31,030 bases of DNA from HGM10611 sp964384805. Its GTDB lineage: Bacteria; Bacillota_I; Bacilli_A; ML615J-28; CAG-313. The DNA lies in the NCBI GenBank assembly GCA_964384805.1, contig CAYLLO010000013.1, positions 1 through 31,030 of the forward strand. The letters run 5' to 3'. The notes under the pieces were generated by a model that saw only the letters and a list, made by a program, of their open reading frames with translations, was not told the origin of the DNA and searched no databases. Position numbers and translations under genes: made by a program. Positions 16,208-24,526 of this stretch are shown here, one piece after another (position 1 is the stretch's first letter; each line of letters begins with the position of its first letter).

Positions 16208-17518
16208 ATGTATAGAATGGTTGATTTAATTATCAAAAAACGCGATGGATTAATTTTAACGAAAGAAGAAATAAAATTTATTATTGATGGATATGTAGAT
16301 GGTTCTATACCTGATTATCAAATTTCGGCTTTGTTAATGGCGATTATTTATAATCCTTTGAGTGATGATGAAATTTGGGCTTTTACTGAATCAATGCTAA
16401 AAAGTGGAGAACAAATCGATTTGACCAAAGTTTCTGGTATAAAAGTTGATAAGCATTCAACCGGTGGGGTAGGAGATAAGACAAGTTTAGTAGTAGGACC
16501 TATTGTTGCTTCTCTTGGCATAAAAATTGCCAAAATGAGTGGTAGAGGATTAGGGCATACAGGGGGAACTTTGGATAAACTTGAATCAATTCCAGGATTT
16601 AAAATTGAAATTGATAGTGAAAAGTTTTTTAAACAAGTAAATGAAATAGGTTTATCTATAATTGGACAAAGTAAAAACATTACTCCAGCCGACAAAAAAC
16701 TTTATGCATTACGTGATGTAACTGGAACTGTTGAATCAATTGGGTTAATTGCTTCTTCAATTATGTCTAAAAAACTTGCTTGTGGAACTGATTATATTGT
16801 TTTAGATGTTAAAGTAGGTAATGGGGCATTTATGAAAAATGTTAATGATGCTACTTTATTAGCAGAAAAGATGGTAAAAATTGGTAAAAAGGCAGGGCGT
16901 AATACAGTTGCAATTTTAACTGATATGGAACAACCATTAGGATTTGCGGTAGGAAATGCTTTAGAAGTGATTGAAGCCATTGAAACTCTAAAAGGCAATG
17001 GACCTAAAGATTTTGATTTATTGTGTCGTTCATTATCTGCTGAAATTTTATTAGTTTCTAAAATGGCTAATAATGTTGAAGAAGCAGAAAAAATGGTTTC
17101 AGAGGCAATTGATAGTGGTAAAGCGTTGAAAAAATTCGCCGAAATGATTGAATATCAAGGTGGGAATCCTAAAGTAATTGACGATTATTCAGTATTTACA
17201 ACTGCTGAAGAAGAAATAGAGTTGATTTATTTAGAGGCTGAAGAATGCTATGTTGAACATATTGATGCTTTAATGATAGGTGAGGCCGCAATGCATTTAG
17301 GAGCGGGGCGTGCTACTAAGGAAGATATTATTGATCATGGAGTGGGAGTAGTTTTACATAAAAAGGTCGGAGATCGAGTTTGTCAAGGAGAATGTATAGC
17401 GAAAATATATGCTAATCATAAAGGGATTGATATAGCATCTAAAATGGTTATAGATGCTTATCTTATGAGTAAAGAAAAAATTCAAACACATGATGTAATT
17501 TTAAAAGTAGTAAGATAA
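16208..17518 (+). CDS. pdp: pyrimidine-nucleoside phosphorylase
   Basis: A 436-residue enzyme of the thymidine/pyrimidine nucleoside phosphorylase family, which splits thymidine, uridine or deoxyuridine with phosphate. The phosphate-binding KHSTGGVGDKTSL is at residues 82-94, the family signature SGRGLGHTGGTLDKLE at 111-126, and a C-terminal domain of about 100 residues follows. The N-terminus MYRMVDLIIKKRDG matches the family, and the Shine-Dalgarno AGAAAGAGG fits the ATG. A frame open from 16151 would start in the promoter. The Firmicute enzyme is usually the broad Pdp type, not strict DeoA. It complements deoC and deoD in salvage but has its own promoter and terminator. Confidence 0.95.
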   Translation: MYRMVDLIIKKRDGLILTKEEIKFIIDGYVDGSIPDYQISALLMAIIYNPLSDDEIWAFTESMLKSGEQIDLTKVSGIKVDKHSTGGVGDKTSLVVGPIVASLGIKIAKMSGRGLGHTGGTLDKLESIPGFKIEIDSEKFFKQVNEIGLSIIGQSKNITPADKKLYALRDVTGTVESIGLIASSIMSKKLACGTDYIVLDVKVGNGAFMKNVNDATLLAEKMVKIGKKAGRNTVAILTDMEQPLGFAVGNALEVIEAIETLKGNGPKDFDLLCRSLSAEILLVSKMANNVEEAEKMVSEAIDSGKALKKFAEMIEYQGGNPKVIDDYSVFTTAEEEIELIYLEAEECYVEHIDALMIGEAAMHLGAGRATKEDIIDHGVGVVLHKKVGDRVCQGECIAKIYANHKGIDIASKMVIDAYLMSKEKIQTHDVILKVVR

Positions 17519-17547
17519 AAAACACCTACTATTAAAAAGTTGGTGTT
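17517..17547 (-). terminator. candidate terminator for rnhC (minus strand)
   Basis: Read on the minus strand, AACACC and GGTGTT form a hairpin followed by a run of T. It lies just after the pdp stop, downstream of rnhC. Confidence 0.5.
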
Positions 17548-17600
17548 GAAATATATGAAAACAATGATAAAATAATTTTTTTCAAAGAAAATATAAAGAT

Positions 17601-17655
17601 AACACACACATTTATTCTCATCATTATTAGAGAAAATTTGTGTGTGTTTTTTAAC
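17601..17655 (+). terminator. strong terminator hairpin between pdp and rnhC
   Basis: AACACACACA pairs perfectly with TGTGTGTGTT, then a 4x4 internal loop, a 5-bp inner stem (TTCTC/GAGAA) and a 10-base loop, followed by T. It lies in the convergent gap, ends pdp transcription, and may also act on the other strand. Confidence 0.85.
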
Positions 17656-17680
17656 ATTTTAGGAATTATTTTTACAACCT

Positions 17681-18619
17681 CTATTTCATATCTTTAATTT
17701 TTATGTTATTATCTTCAATGTATTTTTTAATTTTTTCAGTATTGGCAAATTTTAATTTTGCAATATTATTTAAGACATTGAATCCATAGGATTTGATTAA
17801 GCCAACAGCTTGACGATCAACACTAGAAGAAGCTCCTTTTAGTAGATTTACTTGAACTTCTTTAGATAATTCTTTCATAGATTTTAAAAAGGCCGCTCTA
17901 GCTAAAATGGATGCTGCCGCAATACTTATATGAACTTTTTCACCTTTAGGTACTAAAATAACAGAATCATTAACCTCTGGAGTCTTTTTTAAATACTCTA
18001 GATATTTTTCTTTTGGTGTAAATGCATCAATTAAAATCGCGTCGTACTTTACATTTTCTAGTTTTTTTAGTATACTATTTATAGCTTTGTTATGCAAAGA
18101 TGCTTTAATAAAATTTAAATTATCGCTATTAGTTTTGTGTAATTCGTTGAATTTAGCAGGTGATAAGACTAAAATAGAGTAAGTAATAATGTTACGTAAT
18201 TTTAAGGCAATATCGATTATTGCATCGTCCAATAATAGTTTTGAGTCTTTAACGCCTAATTTTTTAAGTTCAGCAATTTGATCACTGCGAACAAAGGCAC
18301 TACATACGACTATTGGTCCAAAATAGTCACCAGTTCCTACCTCGTCACAACCAATAGCGGTTAAATTTTCGTAAACAGAATAATCTGGGATTTCACTTTT
18401 AATGTGAAGTAAAGCGAATTTATCAGCCCAAATATTATATTCGGATGTGTCGTTAATTCCTTGGAATAAGACTGTATTTGTCGCGTAAAAGGTAATAACA
18501 GTTTTATCAAGTTTAGCTTTGGCAATTGTATGAGGATTATCATTATAGATGAGATACCCACTATAGTAGTCAAGCATTTCTTGTAATTGGTTTTTCGTAA
18601 CTTTAATAGTATGGCTCAT
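17681..18619 (-). CDS. rnhC: ribonuclease HIII
   Basis: A 312-residue RNase HIII that cuts the RNA strand of RNA/DNA hybrids, protecting against R-loops and primer remnants. An N-terminal substrate-binding domain of about 80 residues, typical of HIII and absent from HII, precedes the catalytic domain. D92-E93 (GCDEVGTGDYFGP) and D125 (GVKDSKLL) are catalytic acids. A further acid lies in ILIDAF, and ISIAAASILARA is conserved. The start is supported by GGGAGGT on the minus strand. It is divergent from mutS2 with a 55-base gap, a neighbourhood also seen in other Firmicutes. Confidence 0.95.
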   Translation of the reverse strand: MSHTIKVTKNQLQEMLDYYSGYLIYNDNPHTIAKAKLDKTVITFYATNTVLFQGINDTSEYNIWADKFALLHIKSEIPDYSVYENLTAIGCDEVGTGDYFGPIVVCSAFVRSDQIAELKKLGVKDSKLLLDDAIIDIALKLRNIITYSILVLSPAKFNELHKTNSDNLNFIKASLHNKAINSILKKLENVKYDAILIDAFTPKEKYLEYLKKTPEVNDSVILVPKGEKVHISIAAASILARAAFLKSMKELSKEVQVNLLKGASSSVDRQAVGLIKSYGFNVLNNIAKLKFANTEKIKKYIEDNNIKIKDMK

Positions 18620-18639
18620 AATAAATACCTCCCAGCATT

Positions 18640-18648
18640 ATTATATCA
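18640..18648 (-). promoter_or_regulatory. extended -10 promoter of rnhC
   Basis: The minus strand reads TGATATAAT, 21 bases before the rnhC ATG. The short distance leaves only a very short leader. The -35 is weak. Confidence 0.55.
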
Positions 18649-18674
18649 CAAAAAATGCCAAATTGAGGTGCAAA

Positions 18675-21017
18675 ATGAATAATTTTTTAAAAAAATTAGA
18701 GTTAGATTTGATTTTAGAAGAATTAGCAGAATATGCAATTATGCCTATCACAAAGGAAAAAATTTTAAAAATAAGTCCTTTAAATGATTTGAAAAAGATT
18801 CAAACATTGTTAGTTGAAACTAATGAGGCTTTATCGATAATTGAAAGACTTGGTAGAGCTCCGATTAATATTATCTCTGATTATCTTCATATAATTAAGA
18901 TTGCCGTTAAAGGTGGTAAACTTGATGGATTAGAATTATATGAAACTTATCGTTTATATTTAACAATTAGAGAAAACTATCAACATTTAAATTATTTAGA
19001 AAAAGAAAATATTCCTTGTGATTATTATAAGAATTACATTAATAAATTATATATTAATGAATATTTAGAGGATAAAATAAAAAAATCTATTGATGAAGAT
19101 GGCTATATATTGGATGATGCTAGCCCTGTATTGAAAAATATTCGTCAAAAACTTCGTTCAATTGATACAAGAATTAAGGCAAAATTACAAGAAATTATTA
19201 GTAAAGAAGTTACTAAACTATCTCAATCAACTGTTTCTATACGTAATGATCGTTATGTAATCCCTGTTAAAGCAGAATATAAAAATGTTATTAAAGGTAC
19301 AATTCAAGATGTATCAGCTTCCAATCAAACTTTTTACATCGAACCGATAGCTATTATGGAATTGACTAATGAAAAACAAAAATTAATTCGCGAAGAAGTT
19401 AAAGAAATTGATAAAATTTTAAGCGAATTATCTCTTTTAATAGGTGAAAATTTTGAAGTTTTAAAAAGTAATTTTGAAATTATTAGAGAAATAGATTTTA
19501 TTTTTGCTAAAGGGATGCTCGCATTTAATCAAAATGCACGACTTGTTAGTATTAATAATCAACATATTATGGAGTTACGCAATGCGCGACATCCTTTATT
19601 AAAGGTCGAAAAAGTTATTCCGAATAATATTAGTTTTGATAACTATTTAGGTATAGTCATTACTGGACCTAATACTGGTGGTAAAACTGTTCTTTTAAAA
19701 ACAGTAGGATTACTTTGTTTAATGACTAAGTGTGGGTTATTAGTTCCAGCTGATGAGACGAGCAATATTATGATTTATGATAAAATATGTTGTGATATAG
19801 GTGATGATCAAAGTATTCAAGCTAATCTTTCAACTTTTTCATCACATATGAAAAACATTACTAATATAATTAATATGGTGACTCCTAATTCGTTAGTACT
19901 GTTTGACGAAATAGGTGGAGGAACAGATCCTGATGAAGGAAGTAAACTTGCTATTGCAATCCTTAATTATTTAATTAGAAATAAGATTAGTTTCATTACC
20001 ACAACTCATTATTCAGAACTAAAAGCATTTGCTTATGATAATGAATTAGTAGTTAATGCTTCAATGGAATTTAATCAAAATACCTTATCACCAACTTATA
20101 AATTAATAATTGGTATACCTGGGGCATCTAATGCCTTATCTATTGCTTCTCATTTAGGATTAAAAAAAGAGATAGTTGATGATGCTAGAATTCGTTCCAT
20201 AACCGCTAATAATGATTTAAAAAATCTAATGATAAAACTTGAAAAACGTTCATCTAAATTAATAGAAGAAGAAAAACAACTTAAAAAATTAGAAAAAGAA
20301 CTTATTGTCACAAAGCAAGATTATGAACAACGAATAGAGACTTTAGAAAAAGAAAAGCAAATAATTATTGAAAAGACAAATTTAAAAGCAGAAAAGCAGT
20401 TAGATGATATTGCTCTTAAAGCTCAAATAATTTTAGAAGAGTTGAAAGAGTTGTATTTTAAAGAAAATTTAAAACCACATGAAGTAATTGCGGTAAAAAA
20501 AGAATTAGATGAATTAGCAGAATTTAATTTGCCAGTTGAGCCCAAACCTAAATCAGTAAAAAGTGATATTCGTTTAGGAGATGATGTTTATGTCAGCCGT
20601 TATGATCAGTATGGGAATGTTGTTAAAATAATGAAAAACGGATCATATGAAGTATCACTTGGTAATGTTACGATGATTTTAAAAAAAGATGCTTTAGAAG
20701 TTATAGATAAAATACCAGATTCCAAAGTTCCTAAAGTAAAAATTGAAAAAACGAAAGTTATTAGCTCCGCTAAAATGGCTCTTTCTTTAGATTTGCGTGG
20801 GGAACGATATGAAGACGCCAAAGAGCGACTTCAAAAGTATTTTGATGATGCAATATTAACAGGATTAAAACAATTTACTATTATTCATGGATATGGAACT
20901 GGAACAATACGTACTCTAGTCCAAGATTATTTAAAGAAGAATAAAAATGTTCAATCATTTAGATATGGTGGTGCTGGTGAAGGTGGAATGGGGTCGACAG
21001 TAGTTACCTTAAAATAA
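18675..21017 (+). CDS. mutS2: endonuclease MutS2 (Smr-domain ribosome rescue ATPase)
   Basis: A 780-residue MutS2. An N-terminal core/lever region (about 1-300) leads to the ABC-type ATPase: Walker A GPNTGGKT at about 331-338 and the LVLFDEIGGGTDPDEG Walker B segment. A long charged coiled coil (about 515-590), a small beta domain (about 630-680) and the C-terminal Smr domain (LDLRGERYEDA and HGYGTGT) follow. It has no mismatch-binding domain. In Bacillus the family senses collided ribosomes and splits them; a role in limiting recombination was proposed earlier. The ATG at 18675 is chosen over an in-frame TTG at 18663 because GAGGTG (18665-18670) is a good Shine-Dalgarno for it. Confidence 0.95.
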   Translation: MNNFLKKLELDLILEELAEYAIMPITKEKILKISPLNDLKKIQTLLVETNEALSIIERLGRAPINIISDYLHIIKIAVKGGKLDGLELYETYRLYLTIRENYQHLNYLEKENIPCDYYKNYINKLYINEYLEDKIKKSIDEDGYILDDASPVLKNIRQKLRSIDTRIKAKLQEIISKEVTKLSQSTVSIRNDRYVIPVKAEYKNVIKGTIQDVSASNQTFYIEPIAIMELTNEKQKLIREEVKEIDKILSELSLLIGENFEVLKSNFEIIREIDFIFAKGMLAFNQNARLVSINNQHIMELRNARHPLLKVEKVIPNNISFDNYLGIVITGPNTGGKTVLLKTVGLLCLMTKCGLLVPADETSNIMIYDKICCDIGDDQSIQANLSTFSSHMKNITNIINMVTPNSLVLFDEIGGGTDPDEGSKLAIAILNYLIRNKISFITTTHYSELKAFAYDNELVVNASMEFNQNTLSPTYKLIIGIPGASNALSIASHLGLKKEIVDDARIRSITANNDLKNLMIKLEKRSSKLIEEEKQLKKLEKELIVTKQDYEQRIETLEKEKQIIIEKTNLKAEKQLDDIALKAQIILEELKELYFKENLKPHEVIAVKKELDELAEFNLPVEPKPKSVKSDIRLGDDVYVSRYDQYGNVVKIMKNGSYEVSLGNVTMILKKDALEVIDKIPDSKVPKVKIEKTKVISSAKMALSLDLRGERYEDAKERLQKYFDDAILTGLKQFTIIHGYGTGTIRTLVQDYLKKNKNVQSFRYGGAGEGGMGSTVVTLK

Positions 21018-21030
21018 ACAATTTAAATGG

Positions 21031-21059
21031 TTGAAAACATTTACATTTTTTGTTATAAT
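21031..21059 (+). promoter_or_regulatory. sigma-A-type promoter of the fic gene
   Basis: TTGAAA (21031-21036), a 17-base spacer and extended -10 TGTTATAAT ending at 21059. It lies right after the mutS2 stop, so fic is transcribed on its own. Confidence 0.75.
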
Positions 21060-21093
21060 ATATGTAGAAATTAAAAAGGTGAGGTGTTGTAAA

Positions 21094-21816
21094 ATGAATT
21101 TTGATGAAAAAAAGAAATATGTAGATGAAAACCTTAAGTATGTCCCTGCCGAAGAGCTTGCATTATGGGAAAACAACTTTGCTTGTGTTTATGCGAGAAA
21201 CTCTAGTTGTATGGAAGGATATAACATTACCTTAGAAGAAGTTGTGTCTATCACTAAAGGATTTAGTGTTAAATGTGATGGAACATTAGGAAGAAGTGTT
21301 CACAATCATTACCTTGCATTTAATATGGTTAAAGACTATGCCAAAGAAAATAAAGAATTAACCGAAGATTTCTTTAAAGATGTTCATGAAAGAGTAGTAT
21401 CAGGCATCATTCCTGGGGGATTATATCGTAATGTAGATATTAGTATCAAAGGTTCTCATCATACACCTTGTAGTTATATTAAAGTTTATGATCGTATGAA
21501 TAAATTTTTCTATGATATCAACAATTATCAAGGAACAGATATTGAAAGAGCAGCATATGCTCATTTACAAATTGCGAAAGTTCATCCATTCCTCGATGGT
21601 AACGGAAGAATGGCACGGCTAATGATGAACTATGTATTAATTTCAAGTGGATATTTACCTTTGAGCATTCCTCTAAAATATCGTGAACAATATTTTAATA
21701 GTTTGGAAGAATTCAAAGTAAATAAGACAGTTGAACCATTTATGACTTTAATGATGGAACGTCTTGAAAGAGAATATGAAAAAATGATTGATGTTATCAA
21801 TCGTTATAAAAAATAA
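21094..21816 (+). CDS. Fic family protein, class II (self-inhibited) AMP transferase
   Basis: A 240-residue Fic-domain protein. The active-site loop HPFLDGNGR begins at about H163, giving the full HPFx[D/E]GNGRxxR signature, so AMP transfer from ATP to a target hydroxyl is expected. The inhibitory motif S37-S-C-M-E41-G42 ([S/T]xxxE[G/N]) lies on the N-terminal side, which defines class II: E41 would block the ATP gamma-phosphate. The start at 21094 is set by AAAGGTGAGGTG; an in-frame upstream ATG lies inside the promoter. No separate antitoxin gene is next to it, consistent with built-in inhibition. The target is unknown. Confidence 0.93.
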   Translation: MNFDEKKKYVDENLKYVPAEELALWENNFACVYARNSSCMEGYNITLEEVVSITKGFSVKCDGTLGRSVHNHYLAFNMVKDYAKENKELTEDFFKDVHERVVSGIIPGGLYRNVDISIKGSHHTPCSYIKVYDRMNKFFYDINNYQGTDIERAAYAHLQIAKVHPFLDGNGRMARLMMNYVLISSGYLPLSIPLKYREQYFNSLEEFKVNKTVEPFMTLMMERLEREYEKMIDVINRYKK

Positions 21817-21822
21817 AAAATT

Positions 21823-21900
21823 AGAAAACATGCGATGCACCCTATTTCTTGAACACATACAAAAAGTATGATAAAAATCCAAGAAAATGGTGCATTTTCT
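21823..21900 (+). terminator. long compound inverted repeat after fic, probable terminator
   Basis: Nested arms AGAAAA/TTTTCT, TGCACC/GGTGCA and TTTCTTG/CAAGAAA enclose a small CATAC-AAAAA-GTATG hairpin. It sits 7 bases after the fic stop, so a terminator is the simplest reading, but the arms are longer and more broken than in other terminators here. Confidence 0.55.
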
Positions 21901-21979
21901 ATGTTGAAAAAAATCCTAGTATTTAAAGGCTTGTAGACAAGATATTGGAGATACAGATAATTGAAAATAAGTGAAAATG

Positions 21980-22004
21980 ATGATGTACTTTTTTAGTGCA
22001 TCAT
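21980..22004 (+). repeat. operator-like palindrome before the WYL regulator gene
   Basis: ATGATGTAC, 7 bases, GTGCATCAT: nine-base arms with one T/G mismatch. It spans the -35 region of the promoter at 22008-22016, a usual position for an autoregulatory operator. Confidence 0.6.
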
Positions 22005-22007
22005 TTG

Positions 22008-22016
22008 TGTTATAGT
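22008..22016 (+). promoter_or_regulatory. extended -10 promoter of the WYL regulator gene
   Basis: TGTTATAGT, 36 bases before the ATG. No consensus -35; the palindrome occupies that place. Confidence 0.55.
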
Positions 22017-22051
22017 TAATTAAGAATTTAATAATTTAAAAAGAGGTTATT

Positions 22052-23035
22052 ATGATAGATAATAAAAAAACGTCGATTTTATTAATTTTGAAAGTTTTAC
22101 AAGAATATACTGATGAAAATCACTATTTAACATACCATCAAATAATTGATAAAATTTATAATCTTTATGGTATAAAATTAGAGCGAAAAAGTGTCGCAAA
22201 CTCCATAGAATTACTCCAAGAATTAGATTATGATATTGAAAAAAAAGATCGTGGAGGTGTATGCTTATTGTCGCGTGATTTAGAAAAAAGTGAAGTGACA
22301 TTTTTAATTGATGCAATCTTTTCATCTAAAAGTATACCGGGTAAATATGCTAAAGAATTAGCAGATAAAATATCTAAAAATTTAAGTATTTATGAGCGTA
22401 AAAATTATGAGTACTTACATAAAACATCCGAAATTAATCGTACTAGTAGTAGTGAGATATTTTTAAATGTTGAGTTAATCCAAGAAGCTATTGATAAAAA
22501 GAAAAGAATTTCTTTTCAATATTTAACTTATAATAGTTGTGGTGAAAAAATTCCTAAGATGGATGGTTATGAATATTCAGTATCACCATATTATTTAATA
22601 AATAATTATGGACATTATTATTTGCTTTGTAATTATCGTTCTAAATATGCTTTTATTCAAACTTTTAGAATAGATTATATGACAAACCTTAAAATTGATG
22701 AAACTAGGGATATTAAACCATTAAAAACTTTGGATGAAAGTTTAAAGAATTTTTCACTTACTGAATATTTAAATGAACATATTTATTTATTTGGAGGTGA
22801 GGCAATAGAAGTAAAGCTTCAAATAAAAGATCCTTCATCTATCACTTATATCTATGATTGGTTTGGTAATATTAAAATTTATAATGAAAATGGTATAATA
22901 ACAACAACTTTAAAATCAAATGAAAATGCTCTTTTATTTTGGCTGTTGCAATATGGTGAATATTTTAAAGTAATAGAACCAGTATCATTTAAAGATAAAT
23001 TAATTGAAAAAGCCAAGAAGGTTATTGGAGAATAA
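22052..23035 (+). CDS. WYL domain transcriptional regulator
   Basis: A 327-residue regulator. An N-terminal winged-helix domain occupies about residues 1-75 (LTYHQIIDKIYNLYGIKLERKSVANSIELL). It is followed by a linker and a WYL domain at about 145-230, with SVSPYYLINNYGHYYLLC and IQTFRIDYM, plus a C-terminal WCX-like extension. WYL domains sense nucleic acids or nucleotides and often control DNA damage, phage defence or metabolic genes; the ligand here is unknown. The Shine-Dalgarno AAAGAGG fits the ATG. It is a single gene with a palindrome over its promoter, which suggests self-control. No defence genes are next to it, apart from the fic gene upstream. Confidence 0.88.
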   Translation: MIDNKKTSILLILKVLQEYTDENHYLTYHQIIDKIYNLYGIKLERKSVANSIELLQELDYDIEKKDRGGVCLLSRDLEKSEVTFLIDAIFSSKSIPGKYAKELADKISKNLSIYERKNYEYLHKTSEINRTSSSEIFLNVELIQEAIDKKKRISFQYLTYNSCGEKIPKMDGYEYSVSPYYLINNYGHYYLLCNYRSKYAFIQTFRIDYMTNLKIDETRDIKPLKTLDESLKNFSLTEYLNEHIYLFGGEAIEVKLQIKDPSSITYIYDWFGNIKIYNENGIITTTLKSNENALLFWLLQYGEYFKVIEPVSFKDKLIEKAKKVIGE

Positions 23036-23052
23036 TTTTGATGAGAAATTAA

Positions 23053-23082
23053 TTGTGAAAAAAGTATTAACGATACTATAAT
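23053..23082 (+). promoter_or_regulatory. possible promoter downstream of the WYL gene
   Basis: TTGTGA, an 18-base spacer and TATAAT. It points at a gap with no ORF that ends in the terminator at 23138-23169. Confidence 0.35.
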
Positions 23083-23137
23083 TTGTTTAACTATAATTAT
23101 CATTACATACTTGTTTTATTTTTTTTAAAAATTTAAA

Positions 23138-23169
23138 TAAGCAGCTTCCAAAAAGGAGCTGCTTTTATT
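23138..23169 (+). terminator. rho-independent terminator upstream of the GntR operon
   Basis: AAGCAGCTTCC, five A, GGAGCTGCTT then TTATTT: a GC-rich stem with one bulged base, ending the WYL gene transcript or a short RNA. Confidence 0.85.
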
Positions 23170-23203
23170 TATGTCAACGTTTTTAAAAATTTTCTTTTAT
23201 TTA

Positions 23204-23232
23204 TTGACATATAAAAATTTATGATATATACT
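23204..23232 (+). promoter_or_regulatory. consensus promoter of the GntR-ABC operon
   Basis: TTGACA (23204-23209), exactly 17 bases, TATACT (23227-23232): the closest match to consensus in the window. A tight promoter like this next to operator-like repeats fits repression. Confidence 0.85.
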
Positions 23233-23268
23233 ACAGATAGTACAGATAATACAGAAAGTACAGAGGTG
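23233..23268 (+). repeat. four tandem 9-base repeats (ACAGATAGT-type), candidate operator
   Basis: The units are ACAGATAGT, ACAGATAAT, ACAGAAAGT and the degenerate ACAGAGGTG, directly after the -10 box. The last unit doubles as the Shine-Dalgarno of gntR. Units 1 and 3 create AGTAC junctions spaced 18 bases apart, as expected for a dimeric GntR protein binding across the start site. Confidence 0.7.
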
Positions 23269-23274
23269 ATTATA

Positions 23275-23643
23275 ATGAAAATTACTTTGAAGGGCAAAGA
23301 AAATGTATATGAACAAATTGTAAGTGAATATAGAAGATACATTTTACTTAATGTTATCCGTTATGATGAAAAATTGCCTTCCTGTCGTGCTCTCGCAATA
23401 GATTTAGGAATCAATCCCAATACCGTAGCTAGAGCATATAATGTATTGGAAAAAGAAGGGTATATTAAGGTTATTCCGAAAAAAGGAGTATATGTTTCAT
23501 ACAAGGCTGACAATTCAGAAGATTTGAGTAATAAAAAAGTTGAAATTATGTCTTTTATGCAGAAAATGAAAAAAGCAGGTATCAAGTATGAAACCTTAAC
23601 CAAAATCTTGGACGAAGCATATGGAGGTGAAGAAGATGATTAA
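23275..23643 (+). CDS. GntR family regulator, YtrA subfamily
   Basis: A 122-residue regulator with an N-terminal winged helix (about residues 10-75: LPSCRALAIDLGINPNTVAR, EKEGYI, the wing KKGVYVS) and only a short helical C-terminus for dimerisation, as in the YtrA subfamily, which controls neighbouring ABC transporters. The start at 23275 is supported by AGAGGTG. A longer in-frame start at 23221 would lie inside the promoter and translate the tandem repeats. It overlaps the ABC ATPase gene by 8 bases. It probably represses its own operon until a cell-envelope or antibiotic signal releases it; this is inference from the family. Confidence 0.93.
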   Translation: MKITLKGKENVYEQIVSEYRRYILLNVIRYDEKLPSCRALAIDLGINPNTVARAYNVLEKEGYIKVIPKKGVYVSYKADNSEDLSNKKVEIMSFMQKMKKAGIKYETLTKILDEAYGGEEDD

Positions 23644-24526
23644 GATAATTAATCTATCGAAAAGTTTTAGTGATAAACAAGTTTTGAAAGATTTAAATTT
23701 AGAAATTGAAGAAGGAAAAATTTTTGGATTAGTAGGAATTAATGGTGCTGGTAAATCAACATTATTAAGACTAATTAGTGGAATATATCAAGCAGATCAA
23801 GGAAGTATTATTATAGATGGTGAAGAAGTTTATGAAAATGAAAATATAAAGAATAAAATTTTCTTTTTGCCTGATGAACCATATTATTCTGCTAATACAA
23901 CTCCATTATCTTTAATTGATTTATATCAAACTTTTTACGATTTTGATATAAATGAATATTTAAATTATTTAAAATATTTTGCTTTACCATTAAAAAAATC
24001 AATGCATAATTTTTCTAAAGGAATGAAAAGACAAGTTTTTATTTCTTTGGCTTTATCTATTAAACCTAAATATTTGTTATTAGATGAAGCTTTTGATGGA
24101 CTAGATCCTTTAGCTCGTTTAACATTTAAAAGAACTTTAATAGATTTGGTAGCTAATAATGACACAACGGTTATTATTTCTTCACATTCGCTGCGAGAAT
24201 TAGAAGATATTTGTGATAGTTATGGGCTTATTGATAATATGACAATTACTTCATCAGGGGATATTAATGAAACTCTAGAACAATTACATAAGTACCAAGT
24301 TGCTTTTGAATATATACCAAATAGAGAAGATTTCGATATGAGTTTTATTTCTTATCATCAAGATTCTCGAATTATTAAAGTAGTTGTTAGAGATGACTTT
24401 AAAATATTTGAAGCAAAAATTAAAAAATTTAATCCATTATTAATTGATGAAATAAAAATAGATTTTGAAGAGTTATTTATCATTCAAGTAGAAAGTCGAG
24501 GGTACTTAAATGTTAAAAATGATTAA
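23636..24526 (+). CDS. ABC transporter ATP-binding protein (YtrB-like)
   Basis: A 296-residue ABC ATPase. Walker A is at residues 34-42 (GINGAGKST), the signature is the variant FSKGMKRQ (126-133) found in YtrB/BcrA-like proteins in place of LSGGQ, Walker B is LLLDE at 147-151 and the switch histidine is H184. A C-terminal extension of about 80 residues follows. The start at 23636 is set by GGAGGTG (23623-23629) inside gntR; an earlier in-frame ATG overlaps that Shine-Dalgarno. It works with the membrane protein encoded next, overlapping by 17 bases. Export or protection against an envelope-active compound is a family-based guess. Confidence 0.93.
   Translation: MIKIINLSKSFSDKQVLKDLNLEIEEGKIFGLVGINGAGKSTLLRLISGIYQADQGSIIIDGEEVYENENIKNKIFFLPDEPYYSANTTPLSLIDLYQTFYDFDINEYLNYLKYFALPLKKSMHNFSKGMKRQVFISLALSIKPKYLLLDEAFDGLDPLARLTFKRTLIDLVANNDTTVIISSHSLRELEDICDSYGLIDNMTITSSGDINETLEQLHKYQVAFEYIPNREDFDMSFISYHQDSRIIKVVVRDDFKIFEAKIKKFNPLLIDEIKIDFEELFIIQVESRGYLNVKND

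Noticed and set aside
22050..22325. Open frames antisense to the WYL gene and to several other genes
   Set aside because: Their products have no family match, no Shine-Dalgarno, and lie fully inside well-supported genes; they reflect the AT-rich codon pattern.
23221..23274. Longer N-terminus for the GntR regulator
   Set aside because: It would begin inside the promoter and translate the 9-base repeats into a T-D/E-rich three-residue repeat; ATG at 23275 fits AGAGGTG and the family.
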